In this document: one piece after another, positions 17,287-26,463 of the stretch
How the letters are laid out: the number at the start of each line of letters is the position of its first letter
Numbering within the stretch: position 1 is the stretch's first letter
NCBI RefSeq assembly: GCF_008370325.1
Contig: NZ_VNIP01000005.1
Span: forward strand, 1 to 64,000
DNA: 64,000 nucleotides
Direction: 5' to 3'
Source: Martinezella tropici
GTDB lineage: Bacteria > Pseudomonadota > Alphaproteobacteria > Rhizobiales > Rhizobiaceae
Made by a program: the position numbers and the translations under genes
The notes under the pieces: generated by a model
What the model saw: the letters and a program-made list of their open reading frames with translations, nothing else
The model's database searches: none
What the model was told of the DNA's origin: nothing

Positions 17287-17676
17287 TTAGAGCTCTCCAG
17301 TGAGAAACTGAGCTCGACCAAACCCGAAACTCCAGTCGTCGTCATTGTTCTGGATACAGGACACCATAATGTCCTGCGGATGGACGTTGCAGCGCTTCCC
17401 AAGATATTCGACGAGAAGCGCATAAAACCGCTCCTTCATCACCTTCGTGCGCGGCCGCGTCGTCACATGGATAAGGACTCGACCTGCGGTTCTCTCAAAA
17501 CCAAGTCCCGTGTCCTCCATGATCAAGTGCTTCGGCTCATGCTCGTGCAAAATCTGATAGCGATCTCGCACCGGCACTTCGAACGCCTCGACCATAGCGT
17601 CGTGGATGGCCTGGAGCAGCGCACTTGTCTGTTCTTCGCTCCGTCCCTTGACGGTATGTATATTGAGTAGCGGCAT
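17287..17676 (-). CDS. tautomerase superfamily, malonate semialdehyde decarboxylase-like
   Basis: A 129-residue protein beginning Met-Pro, so Pro1 becomes the N-terminus after Met removal. Counting from that proline, Asp37 (VPVRDRYQI), Arg73 and Arg75 (TTRPRTK) fall exactly where malonate semialdehyde decarboxylase of Pseudomonas pavonaceae has its catalytic Pro1, Asp37, Arg73 and Arg75. The C-terminal WSFGFGRAQFLTGEL is typical of the Tautomerase_2 group. The enzyme splits malonate semialdehyde to acetaldehyde and CO2. Its operon partner nitronate monooxygenase could supply malonate semialdehyde from propionate 3-nitronate. That coupling is inference, but all four residues are seen. Confidence 0.85.
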   Translation of the reverse strand: MPLLNIHTVKGRSEEQTSALLQAIHDAMVEAFEVPVRDRYQILHEHEPKHLIMEDTGLGFERTAGRVLIHVTTRPRTKVMKERFYALLVEYLGKRCNVHPQDIMVSCIQNNDDDWSFGFGRAQFLTGEL

Positions 17677-17759
17677 GTGCTTTCCTCTTAGGCTTGAACG
17701 TAAATGGTTGAGGGTGCAGTGCGATTTAAACCGGTCAGCCTGTCGCGCAGGAACGGTTT

Positions 17760-18812
17760 TCAGCTTCCTGCAGCTTGCAGCTCTTCGGTCAGAAATTGGA
17801 CCAATTGAGATGCGGGGAGTTCACGAGCGAGCGGCGCACCTTGGCCTGCCCATTGCGCGGCGAACTCGCCGTACCCTTGCTTTGTTGCAGCGGCATTCAA
17901 CTGCTTGGCCGCGTCATACGCGATCGGATAGGCGGCGGGCAGGGGGCTTCCGGCCGCTTCGCAATATTCGATGAAGCGATTGACGATGCCGCGGGCATAG
18001 CGTCCAGATAGAGACGCGGTGAGCCGTGTGAAACTTGCGCGCTCGCTCTTTAGGTTCTGGCGATAGGAGGCGTTGGCAGCGGACTCCGGGCATAAGATGA
18101 AGGCAGTACCCAGCTGGGCGGCGACTGCGCCGAGATCAAGTGCTGCCCGGACGCCTTGACCATCCATGATGCCGCCGGCGGCAATCACTGGAAGGCGGGT
18201 CCGGGATGCCAGCAACCGCACGAGTACGGACGTGCTCAACCGTTCGTCGATAGCTTCAGGATCGAACATGCCGCGGTGTCCGCCAGCCTCTATCCCTTGC
18301 GCCACGATGCCATCGATGCCGGCTTCCTCTATCACACGGGCTTCGCGCAGATTGGTCGCCGTCGCCAACATCTTGATCCCGGATTTGCGAAGAGCAGCTA
18401 TCTGCTCAGGGGCCGGCACTCCGAAATGGAAGCTGACGACAGCTGGATGTGTTTCGAGCAACATCTGAAAGGCCTCCTCGTCGCCGAGAAAACTCTTGTA
18501 GATCTCGGTGAGTTTGATGGGCGGATCAGCGCCGAACTCCTCAAACAACGGCGCGAGATGTTTCAGCCAGCGGGTTTCGGTTTCCACATCGCGGCTAGCC
18601 GGTTGGTGGCAGAAGACATTCACATTGAACGGTCGATCCGTCAGCGCACGGGTCTCTTCTATTGCCTGCCGAGCCTGAGCGGCTGTGCTCGCGCCAATAC
18701 CAAGAGATCCAAGTCCGCCGGCATTGGAGACTGCTGCGGCAAGGGCAGGGGTCGAAACCCCGGCCATCGGCGCCTGGATAATCGGAAGTTTGATCCCGAG
18801 CTCTTCAAGCAT
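17760..18812 (-). CDS. nitronate monooxygenase, class I-like (propionate 3-nitronate monooxygenase candidate)
   Basis: A 350-residue FMN TIM-barrel enzyme. [38 protein letters not shown] and GIEAGGHRG closely follow class I nitronate monooxygenases as I know them from Pseudomonas aeruginosa, including the His in [16 protein letters not shown] and the phosphate-binding [11 protein letters not shown] are also present. I chose the ATG at 18812, 10 bp after the flavohaemoglobin stop. Class I enzymes oxidise propionate 3-nitronate, the anion of the plant toxin 3-nitropropionate, to malonate semialdehyde with nitrite and nitrate. It sits between flavohaemoglobin and the malonate-semialdehyde-decarboxylase-like gene. 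Confidence 0.9.
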   Translation of the reverse strand: MLEELGIKLPIIQAPMAGVSTPALAAAVSNAGGLGSLGIGASTAAQARQAIEETRALTDRPFNVNVFCHQPASRDVETETRWLKHLAPLFEEFGADPPIKLTEIYKSFLGDEEAFQMLLETHPAVVSFHFGVPAPEQIAALRKSGIKMLATATNLREARVIEEAGIDGIVAQGIEAGGHRGMFDPEAIDERLSTSVLVRLLASRTRLPVIAAGGIMDGQGVRAALDLGAVAAQLGTAFILCPESAANASYRQNLKSERASFTRLTASLSGRYARGIVNRFIEYCEAAGSPLPAAYPIAYDAAKQLNAAATKQGYGEFAAQWAGQGAPLARELPASQLVQFLTEELQAAGS

Positions 18813-18822
18813 TTGTTTTCCC

Positions 18823-20013
18823 TTATGCTGCCAGGACTTCGTCGGCGGGACCGAAGAATTCGTAATGAATGCGGTCCGAAGCGACACCCGCCTGGGTCAG
18901 ACCGGCAACGAAGAAACGCAGGAACGGGCGAGGTCCACAGAGATAAATGTCCGCGTCCTCAAGCGGCGTATTCGTTCTGAGCCAATCGATGGTTATGAAG
19001 CCGCTTTGTACCTCCGGTTCGCCCGCAGCATGATCATAGAAGGTCGCAATCGTGGTTGCGCCGTGGCGTCCTGCGAGATTGCGGACATGAGCGTCAAACG
19101 CATGCACGGCGCGATTGGTGGTGCCGTGCACATACCATGTCTTCAGATCCGGATGTTGATCAGCTATCGCCTCGAGCATGCTGACCATCGGCGTAAGGCC
19201 GACGCCACCCGACAGCAAGATGACCGGGCGCTCCGGCTTCTCAGCCAGATGGAAGTCGCCGGCAGGTGGAGTACACTCAACGACGGTTCCGACCTCCGCA
19301 CGATCGTGAAGGAATATCGAAGCTTCGCCGTCGACCTCCCGCTTGACGGTTATGCGGTAATGTTCGTTGTTAGGGCCGCAGGAGATAGAGTAGTTTCGCT
19401 TAACACCAGGAAGGCCCGCAGTGTCAAAACGAAAAGTCAGATATTGACCAGGTTTATGCGGCACGACCTTACCGCCATCCTCGGGCCGCAATATGAATGA
19501 GGTAATGATTTCGCTCTCGTCGTGTCGCTCGGAGATAGTAAAGCGCCGCCAGTCCACCCAGCCTCCGTCCTTGGCCGTGATGTCACGACGGATTTCCGCT
19601 TCGCGTCCCTGAAGAATGTCTGCCAGGAACCGATAGGCCTCTCCCCATGCGTTCAGGATCGCGGGGGTTGCGGCTTCACCGAGCACCTCCTTGATCGCTC
19701 CAAGCAGGGCATTGGCGACGTAAGGATAATGCTCGGGATGAATTGCATAGCCAATATGTTTCTGCGCGATGCGCTCGACCGCCCCGGCCAATGCCCCGAG
19801 ATTGTCGATGTTGCTTGCATAGGCGAGGATTGCGCTCGCAAGGGCCTGTACCTGCGCGCCCGTCTTCTGGTTGGCCTGGTTGAACAGCGCGGCTATTTCA
19901 GGGTTCTCAAAAAGACGTCGGTACATCGTCGCGGTGATGGTGGCTCCATGCTCGGCGATAACAGGGGCGGTCGCCTTTACAATGGCGATAGTCTCTTCAG
20001 ACAAGTGAGCCAA
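18823..20013 (-). CDS. hmp: flavohaemoglobin (nitric oxide dioxygenase)
   Basis: A 396-residue flavohaemoglobin. The globin domain (residues 1-135) has the proximal His86 in [16 protein letters not shown]. The FAD domain has [11 protein letters not shown], the NAD domain has [14 protein letters not shown], and the C-terminus has [13 protein letters not shown] used a TTG start at 20013 because an AAGGAG site precedes it and the length then matches the family. Upstream in-frame codons enter the LysR promoter. The enzyme turns NO and O2 into nitrate in the cytoplasm. As first gene of the nitronate operon it probably protects against reactive nitrogen from released nitrite. Confidence 0.95.
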   Translation of the reverse strand: MAHLSEETIAIVKATAPVIAEHGATITATMYRRLFENPEIAALFNQANQKTGAQVQALASAILAYASNIDNLGALAGAVERIAQKHIGYAIHPEHYPYVANALLGAIKEVLGEAATPAILNAWGEAYRFLADILQGREAEIRRDITAKDGGWVDWRRFTISERHDESEIITSFILRPEDGGKVVPHKPGQYLTFRFDTAGLPGVKRNYSISCGPNNEHYRITVKREVDGEASIFLHDRAEVGTVVECTPPAGDFHLAEKPERPVILLSGGVGLTPMVSMLEAIADQHPDLKTWYVHGTTNRAVHAFDAHVRNLAGRHGATTIATFYDHAAGEPEVQSGFITIDWLRTNTPLEDADIYLCGPRPFLRFFVAGLTQAGVASDRIHYEFFGPADEVLAA

Positions 20014-20090
20014 ACTGGTCTCCTTTTGAGATTGACTTAAATTCTGAAAAAGAGAATACACATCGGCACAAATTCCGCAATGGAGAAATA

Positions 20091-20996
20091 ATGATGGATC
20101 TCGCATCGCTTGCCATATTCCGCGAAGTGGCCAGGGAACGGAGCGTCACCCGCGCCGCCGAACTGCTCGGTCGAGTGCCCTCGAACGTCTCCACACGCAT
20201 CCAGCAGATCGAGGCCGAAATTGGTGTGCCGTTGTTCCAACGGGACAAACGGCCAATGGAACTCACGAAGGAGGGCGAGATATACCTCGACTATGTCGAC
20301 CGCATCCTGAACCTTGCCGATGAGGCGCAGCAGACAGTCAATCCCGCGACGCCCGCCGGCGTTCTTCGAGTCGGCTCGATGGAATCCACTGCGGCCGCTC
20401 GATTACCGGGGGCGCTGGCCCAGTTCAGTCTCAAATGGCCGCAGGTCACGATTGATCTGTCCACCGCGCCCACCCGACAATTGGTCGACGCTCTCCTGGC
20501 CAATCGGATCGATTGCGCATTAATCGCTGTTCCGGAGGGAGAATGGTGGCTCGCTCAGGACGAACTCGACAAGGTTCCGATTTTCCGCGAGGATTTGATG
20601 TTGCTCTTGCCACCGGGCCATCCAGAGGTGCAACATCCAGGGGAGATCAAACCCCGTGCCCTTGCTGCGTTCGCCCCCGGCTGCACCTATCGCATGTTAT
20701 CGGAAGAGTGGATGATGGGCTTGGGCCCGGCGCGATCGGCGCTGAGGATCCATGAAGTGAGGTCTTACCATGCCATGGTTGCCTGTACCGCAGTAGGCTC
20801 CTGCTTCTCGATTCTGCCCCGCAGCGTGCTCGATCTCGTACCAGAGGTTTCCCGCTTCACGACCAGATATCTGATGCGCGCCGACACTTGGCTAGCCACT
20901 CGGCCGGGATACAAAACGCCGGCATTCCAGGTGTTCCGCGAGATGCTGCTGGATTCTTCAGATATCAAGGGGACAAATAATAATGCGGCCGAATGA
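20091..20996 (+). CDS. LysR-family regulator of the flavohaemoglobin/nitronate operon
   Basis: A 301-residue LysR protein with helix-turn-helix ERSVTRAAELLGRVPSNVST and a standard effector domain containing the segment AFAPGCTYRMLSEEWM. It is divergent from hmp across 77 bp, so it is likely to control the nitronate operon and itself. It is visibly paralogous to the LysR at 26464-27384, sharing PAGxLRxGxMExTAAxRLP and a GCxYR motif, and each faces a nitronate monooxygenase cluster. The stop overlaps the start of a decayed transporter gene by 14 bp, so the two were once one transcript. Confidence 0.9.
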   Translation: MMDLASLAIFREVARERSVTRAAELLGRVPSNVSTRIQQIEAEIGVPLFQRDKRPMELTKEGEIYLDYVDRILNLADEAQQTVNPATPAGVLRVGSMESTAAARLPGALAQFSLKWPQVTIDLSTAPTRQLVDALLANRIDCALIAVPEGEWWLAQDELDKVPIFREDLMLLLPPGHPEVQHPGEIKPRALAAFAPGCTYRMLSEEWMMGLGPARSALRIHEVRSYHAMVACTAVGSCFSILPRSVLDLVPEVSRFTTRYLMRADTWLATRPGYKTPAFQVFREMLLDSSDIKGTNNNAAE

Positions 20997-22143
20997 ACGC
21001 TTGTCGGCAGCGGCAGCCGCCCTTGTTCTCGTGGTCGGTATGGGATTCAGCCGCTTTGCCTTTACTGGGCTTTATCCGCTGATGGTGAAGAACCAGCAAA
21101 TATCCGTAACGGGCGGCTCCTACGCGGCATCCGCAAATTATGCGGGATATCTCATCGGAGCATTGTTAGCCGCGCTTCTATCAGGCATATCGAGCCGGCG
21201 GCTCTGCACATACTCGATTTTCTCCTCCGTGGCGTTGCTCGGTCTGCTCGCCCTTTCGCTGCCAGAGTGGTCAATCGTCACCATTCGGGGGTTCGCAGGA
21301 ATTTTCAGTGCGATGGCGATGGTCGCTGCTTCACATTGGCTTATCCATGATCGGCGACATCATGACGGAGCGCCTACTCTTTTTGCTGGCGTCGGCATCG
21401 GAATTCTATTGTCTGCCGAGCTAATTGCAGCGGGGTCCCTGGCGGGCATGTCGAGCTATCTCGTCTGGCTCACGCTTGCCCTGGCGGCAGTCGTTATGGA
21501 CGCCCTTGCCATGGCTCTGCAACGTCGCGTAGAGCAAGCGAGGCCTATCACCATGCCTGCCACGAAGGACCAAGAAGGAAGGTCGCATTTGGCGCGGGCC
21601 GTCTTATTCTTGTCTATGGCCTTGCTGGTTTCGGCTACATCATTACGGCGACGTATCTCCCGTTGCTCGTCCAAACTGCGCTCGGATCACTCGATCCCGT
21701 ACACATTTGGTCAGTGTTCGGTCTTGGCGCGGTTCCGTCATGTTTCCTATGGCACCGATTGCATGTGCGTTAGGGTACGAGCTACAGCCTTATGATGAAT
21801 CTGCTCGTACAAGCCGTCGGCGTCGCCATCGCTGTCGTTCACACACCGATTGCCTATATTGCCAGCGCCCCGTTTGGTTGGAGGAACGTTCATGGGCACG
21901 GTCACTATCGCTATGCCTGCGGCACGTCGGGTGGCAGCGACGGTCCGGTTCAACGTGCTTGCCATCATGACCGCTTCCTATGGGGTTGGACAGATCGTCG
22001 GCCCGCTCATGGCCAACGCGCTCTATATCAAAACGGCTTCGTTCGACGCTTCGCTCATGATTGCGTCGCTTGCCTTGTTGGTAGCCGGTGCGCTCTGCTT
22101 CAGCAGAGATCCTGCGCGACAGCGAGAAGTCGGGGGCAGGTAG
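20983..22143 (+). pseudogene. YbfB/YjiJ-type MFS transporter, broken by two frameshifts and a stop
   Basis: The N-terminal 205 or so residues are intact and membrane-like (LVVGMGFSRFAFTGLYPLMV). Near 21590-21609 the reading moves to frame 3 (LVYGLAGFGYIITATYLPLL), meets an in-frame TAG at 21771, and resumes as MNLLVQAVGVAIAV. It returns to frame 1 near 21850 (LVGGTFMGTVTIAMPAARRV) to the stop at 22143. Together these pieces cover a whole twelve-helix transporter of about 390 residues. At least three lesions make sequencing error an unlikely sole cause. It would have been the transporter partner of the LysR gene just upstream. Confidence 0.85.
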
Positions 22144-22302
22144 CCCACGGAGCAATCTTTGTCAGGTGACGCAAGCGGAATTCTAAACCGGGGGCATCAG
22201 GTTACGCCCCCAGGTGATGCGGAATTCGGCCAAATAGAAGTGCCGCCGTGATGCGAACAGGAAATCGCCGAGTAGGTCGATTGGTAGGCTCTTGCCCGCA
22301 AC

Positions 22303-22944
22303 CTAATTCGTCACCTTTTCGATTTTTCCGCAAGCGATCGGCAAAGTGACATGGGAGGGGATCGGCCCGAGAGATCCGACGCTTGCCGGCAGAGCGTGCT
22401 TCTCAGGGACGCCGTGGACCATGACGACACGCTTGTCCAGATCGATTGAGCCGCCCTTGTAGGTTTCGCCAAACTTTTCCTGGAGCGCCTTCAGCGGCAC
22501 GATCTTGGTGTACTCGTAGCTTCCCGATGCATCGGCCTGCGGGTAGGTGTGCGTCGGAATGTTCATCTCTTCCGGCTTGTCATTGAACGGCACCATTGTG
22601 GTGCCCATCACCGGTTCGGTCTCGCCGAGATCGATATAGCCATCCTTGTTCTTGTCTTCAGCGGACGTGGCGCAGGTGGCATTCCGACCGTCTGGAAAAC
22701 CGTGGAAGTGTTCCCAATGTTCGATGTTGGCAGGCACGCCCTTCATCTTGATGTGGACCTCGAGATTGTCGCCAACGATCTTGAAGGTCGCGTCACCTTC
22801 GGCCGAGGTGCCGATCTTGCCGGGGTTGAGGGCGGTCAGGTGCGCTTTATAGCTCTCGGCGCTCGAGGGATCTGCGGTAAACATGACGACGAAAATAGCG
22901 GCGGCTGCGGCTATGCACAGCATAGCATTTCGTTGGATAGTCAT
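22303..22944 (-). CDS. secreted CHRD-domain protein
   Basis: A 213-residue exported protein. A signal peptide covers about the first 29 residues (NAMLCIAAAAAIFVVMFT, then SSAES). The mature part has the CHRD β-sandwich look: AHLTALNPGKIGTSAEGDAT, VHIKMKGVPANIEHWEHFHG and VMVHGVPEKHALP. CHRD domains are of uncertain function and can resemble Cu/Zn superoxide dismutase in outline, but the full metal ligand set is not evident. A good AAGGAGATG ribosome site precedes the ATG. It lies downstream of an exported α/β hydrolase in the same direction. Confidence 0.8.
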   Translation of the reverse strand: MTIQRNAMLCIAAAAAIFVVMFTADPSSAESYKAHLTALNPGKIGTSAEGDATFKIVGDNLEVHIKMKGVPANIEHWEHFHGFPDGRNATCATSAEDKNKDGYIDLGETEPVMGTTMVPFNDKPEEMNIPTHTYPQADASGSYEYTKIVPLKALQEKFGETYKGGSIDLDKRVVMVHGVPEKHALPASVGSLGPIPSHVTLPIACGKIEKVTN

Positions 22945-23032
22945 TCGCTCATCTCCTTTTGATCCATTGCGAGAGTAGGCCGGACAACAGCGACCGGCCT
23001 TTCCAGCGTTGATTCAAGTCATCCCCTAGAAA

Positions 23033-23929
23033 TCAGCTGCCAATCGACTTTTTAACGAAGCGGACGGTCTCAGGGATAAGCTCGTCAACCGTCTTGGCGT
23101 CTTCCATGAGGTTGAAGCCATGATCGACCGGCCGGGTCCAGAGTTCGTGTGGTCCCTTGTGATAGGAAAGGAGCGCCTTGGCCGTGACCGGTTGCGGGAA
23201 GACGATGGTGTCTTTAGTTCCAACGGCCAGGAATACCGGCCCCTTATATTTCTCCAGCTCCGCTGCCGGTACGACGCTGTAAAGGCTTTCGAAGAAGCGC
23301 CCTCGCAGTGGGATCGATTTGTTGTCGCCGAGTCTTATGGCTGGGTAAACCTTGTCTCCCGCCGCCGTTCCTTCGGCCATCCCCTTTTCACCGAAAATTG
23401 TGGTGAAGGCGGCTGGAAGGTTGATGCCCGGATTCCAGAGGACGAGTGACTTAACCGGTATTGTGGATCGTCCTGCGACGGCTGTGGAAACGGCGCCGCC
23501 GAGGCTCATCCCCATGACCGAAATATTCTTGTTCGACACGTCAGGACTGGACGACAGGTAATCGAGAGCGGCGAGCGCGTCTTTGACTTCGCTTTCGACG
23601 GTCATGTCTTCAAATTTGCCATCGCTGTCGCCGCTTCCGCGAAAATCGATGCGCAGGGTCGCGATCCCGTTCTTGGCGAAAACCGGCGCTGCCCTGCCGA
23701 ACAATCCCTCGGGCACGAACTCGGATTTCCATTCGTCTCGAGTGCCGGTGAAACCGTGGAGCATCAAAACGACGGGCGGTTTCTTGGCGTTGTCAGGCAG
23801 GACGAGAGTCCCGACGATTTTCTGCCCATCGACATTGAAATGAATGAGTTTATCTTCTGCGGAAGCCGATGTTGCCGCACTGGCGGCAAGGAAGCCAGCG
23901 AGCAGAGCGGTGACGATTACTTTTTTCAT
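23033..23929 (-). CDS. exported alpha/beta hydrolase
   Basis: A 298-residue serine hydrolase with a signal peptide (KKVIVTALLAGFLAASAATS, then ASA). The catalytic triad is probably Ser142 (GMSLGGAVS), Asp240 (GTKDTIVF) and His270 (DHGFNLME), with oxyanion segment MLHGFTGTRDEW. It resembles dienelactone-hydrolase/acyl-peptidase-like esterases acting in the periplasm. It lies between the MFS symporter and the CHRD protein, all minus strand with 50-90 bp gaps, so it may belong to the second nitronate monooxygenase operon. The substrate is unknown. Confidence 0.85.
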   Translation of the reverse strand: MKKVIVTALLAGFLAASAATSASAEDKLIHFNVDGQKIVGTLVLPDNAKKPPVVLMLHGFTGTRDEWKSEFVPEGLFGRAAPVFAKNGIATLRIDFRGSGDSDGKFEDMTVESEVKDALAALDYLSSSPDVSNKNISVMGMSLGGAVSTAVAGRSTIPVKSLVLWNPGINLPAAFTTIFGEKGMAEGTAAGDKVYPAIRLGDNKSIPLRGRFFESLYSVVPAAELEKYKGPVFLAVGTKDTIVFPQPVTAKALLSYHKGPHELWTRPVDHGFNLMEDAKTVDELIPETVRFVKKSIGS

Positions 23930-23980
23930 CTTTAGATTCCTCGTATCTCGGAATGATGCTGTGCCTTTAAGGCAAGTGAG

Positions 23981-25333
23981 CTAGGCGTTCAGTGCGGCAA
24001 CGTCTGTCGGGTTTCCTTCCTGCGCTTCGGCGCGGCGGGGAAGGCAAAAGGCATTCACTGCGGCGGTGATCGCAGCGATGGCAATCGGATAGCCAAGCCC
24101 TGCGTAGATGTTTCCCGTGTAAGCGACGAGCGACAGGCTAACGAGCGGCACGAAGCCCCCGAAGACGCCTGTGCCTATGTGGTAAGGCAGAGACAGAGAC
24201 GTGTATCTGAGACGCGCGGGGAAGAGTTCCACCAGGAAGGCCGCCATCGGTCCGTAGACGAGAGCCACGAAAACCAACTGGGCGACGATCAATGCTGTCA
24301 CAATCGCATAGTTCTGTGACGCGACAGCCGACGCGATTCCCTGGTAGATCGGAACGTAGAGCGCCGCGGCGGAGACGAGACCAGTGATGATGAGCCTTCG
24401 GCGGCCAATCTTGTCGGACAATGCGCCGATCATAACGATAAGCGGCGTGCCGATCGCCAATGCAACTGCGAGGCAGATATTGGCGGTCAGGAAATCGAGC
24501 TTAAGGACGCTTTGGAGAAAATAGAGTGCATAGAACTGGCCAGTGTACCAGACGCACCCCAGCCCAGCAGTCGCTCCGAACAGCGCATAGGCGCCATACC
24601 GCATCCCCTCTTTGGTTGCAAAGCTCTCGCGAATTGGCGATGACGACGTTTTGCCGGCCTTGCGCAGTGCCTCGAAGACTGGAGACTCGCTGAGCTTGAG
24701 CCGCAGGTAGAGCGACAATATGATAAGCACGCCCGAGAGCAGGAATGGTATCCGCCATCCCCAAGCCTTGAAAGCTTCATCGCCTAGCGACAGCCTGCAG
24801 GCGAGCACGACGAGGATTGCGACGAAGAACCCGACCGTGGCGGTGGTCTGAATGAAGCTCGTAAAGAAGCCGCGCCGGTTCTTCGGAGCGTGCTCGGCGA
24901 CGTAGACAGCGGCGCCGCCATACTCTCCGCCGATCGCCAGGCCCTGGATCAGCCGAAGAATGACCAGTGCGACGGGCGCAACGTATCCAGCCGTTTCGAA
25001 GGTCGGAAGAACGCCGACAAGCGTGGTCGATATACCCATCAAAATAAGGGTCAGCAGGAATGTATGTTTGCGGCCGAGCCTATCGCCGATGCTGCCGAAC
25101 AGAAGCGCTCCGAAAGGCCGCACGACGAAGCCTGTTGCAAAAGTCGCTACGCTGACAAGCATTGCGGCAGTCGGCTCGTTCGGCGGATAAAATAGCGTCG
25201 AGAAAAAGATTGCGAGACTGCCGTAGAGATAGAAATCGTACCATTCGATGACGGTACCTGCGCTTGAAGCAAGGACAACCGTCCAGATACCGGGACGTTT
25301 ATCTTCCCCCGGTTTGATTGCTAAATCGGTCAT
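23981..25333 (-). CDS. MFS metabolite:H+ symporter (ShiA/KgtP/MhbT type)
   Basis: A 450-residue transporter with twelve predicted membrane helices. The signature segments EWYDFYLYGSLA, FGSIGDRLGRKHTFL and LRLIQGLAIGGEYGGAAVYV define the metabolite:H+ symporter subfamily, which imports organic acids such as 2-oxoglutarate, shikimate or aromatic acids. The start at 25333 follows a GGGG-rich ribosome site; an earlier Met adds 17 residues without a membrane signal. It follows the second nitronate monooxygenase by 47 bp and probably brings in its acidic substrate. Confidence 0.92.
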   Translation of the reverse strand: MTDLAIKPGEDKRPGIWTVVLASSAGTVIEWYDFYLYGSLAIFFSTLFYPPNEPTAAMLVSVATFATGFVVRPFGALLFGSIGDRLGRKHTFLLTLILMGISTTLVGVLPTFETAGYVAPVALVILRLIQGLAIGGEYGGAAVYVAEHAPKNRRGFFTSFIQTTATVGFFVAILVVLACRLSLGDEAFKAWGWRIPFLLSGVLIILSLYLRLKLSESPVFEALRKAGKTSSSPIRESFATKEGMRYGAYALFGATAGLGCVWYTGQFYALYFLQSVLKLDFLTANICLAVALAIGTPLIVMIGALSDKIGRRRLIITGLVSAAALYVPIYQGIASAVASQNYAIVTALIVAQLVFVALVYGPMAAFLVELFPARLRYTSLSLPYHIGTGVFGGFVPLVSLSLVAYTGNIYAGLGYPIAIAAITAAVNAFCLPRRAEAQEGNPTDVAALNA

Positions 25334-25380
25334 TTTATTCCCCTTTTTTGTTTTAGAGACTGGCCGCGGTAGAATTCCTC

Positions 25381-26367
25381 TCAACTGGCGAGCCGAAGGC
25401 TCGGCGAATATGCGGTGAGGCGGTGGGATGCTTCCTCAATCGTTCGCGTGACGACATCCCTTGCCGATGGCAAATCATTGATCAGCCCGACAGCTTCGCC
25501 GACCGTGACATTGGCCGTATCATAGTCGCCCGACTCCCAAGCGGCATCGACCTTGGCGCGCTCGTCTTGATGCATCGTGCGAAGTTCGCTCTCGCGGCCA
25601 TGCCACTTGCTGATGAAGTCGTTTCTCAGCAGCCGGCCTGTATAGATCTCCGGCCATGCTTTCTCTCGCACTATGTCGTAAACAGTCGTCCGGATCGTTT
25701 CGTCACCCGATGCCGCAACAACTTTATCTTTCGCTGCTTGGTGAATGAGCGATTCCTGGGTGGCCCAGAAACGGGTACCCATCAAGATGCCGTCCGCTCC
25801 GAGCATGAGAGAGGCGGCGAGGCCACGGCCATCGGCAATGCCACCAGCCGCAACGACCAACACTGACGGAGCAGTTCTGGACACCAAGTCCACTACAGAC
25901 GGCACGAAGGGCATCGTCGAGCGAGCCGTCAGGCCATGGCCGCCGGCTTCGGTTCCTTGTGCGACGAGCACGTCGGCGCCGACATCTATGGCTCGCTTTG
26001 CGTGCTCTAACGTATGGATTTGACAAATGAGCGGTACACCTGCCGCCTTTACACGCGGTGCGAGTTTTGCGGGGTCTGAAAACGACATCATCATCGCCTT
26101 CGGAAGATCCTGAAGAGCGCGATCGAAGAGTTCAGGATCATTCTCGACGGCCCAGGTAATGAAGCCACAGCCAACCTTGGGATTCGTCACCTTGCCGCGT
26201 TGCTCGTCATACCACTGGCGGTCGGCATAGCCGCCGCCAAGTAGCCCCAGGGCACCGGCGTCCGCCACAGCTGACGCGAGCGCACCACCGGCGGCCGGCG
26301 TCATCGGCGCCAGGATGATTGGATGTGCTATTCCGAAGAAATCAGTCAGTCGTGTTTTGATGGCCAA
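25381..26367 (-). CDS. nitronate monooxygenase family (2-nitropropane dioxygenase-like)
   Basis: A 328-residue FMN TIM-barrel. IILAPMTPAAGGALASAVAD, the GTEAGGHG loop, the phosphate-binding VVAAGGIADGRG and DGILMGTRFWAT mark the nitronate monooxygenase/enoyl-reductase-II fold. It differs clearly from the class I copy at 17760-18812, lacking VSFHFG (here MMMSFSDP), so its substrate may be different. I chose a TTG at 26367 because an AGGAGG-like site sits directly upstream; the longer ATG version has no ribosome site. It heads a minus-strand cluster with the MFS symporter and is divergent from a LysR gene across about 95 bp. Confidence 0.85.
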   Translation of the reverse strand: MAIKTRLTDFFGIAHPIILAPMTPAAGGALASAVADAGALGLLGGGYADRQWYDEQRGKVTNPKVGCGFITWAVENDPELFDRALQDLPKAMMMSFSDPAKLAPRVKAAGVPLICQIHTLEHAKRAIDVGADVLVAQGTEAGGHGLTARSTMPFVPSVVDLVSRTAPSVLVVAAGGIADGRGLAASLMLGADGILMGTRFWATQESLIHQAAKDKVVAASGDETIRTTVYDIVREKAWPEIYTGRLLRNDFISKWHGRESELRTMHQDERAKVDAAWESGDYDTANVTVGEAVGLINDLPSARDVVTRTIEEASHRLTAYSPSLRLAS

Positions 26368-26463
26368 GGCTTCCTCCTCCCAAGCTCTGATGATCATCAA
26401 GATTAGGCGCGGCATTGACACATGAAAAATGATTAGTTTAGATCGCGTTCATCTGGAAAAGAG

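Noticed and set aside
18156..19500. Two long plus-strand frames over the nitronate monooxygenase and flavohaemoglobin genes
   Set aside because: Both lie antisense to enzymes with intact motifs and contain no recognisable domain.
22977..23000. GGCCGG/CCGGCC hairpin between two exported-protein genes
   Set aside because: Seven-base stem with a ten-base loop and no T-run; too weak to call a terminator.
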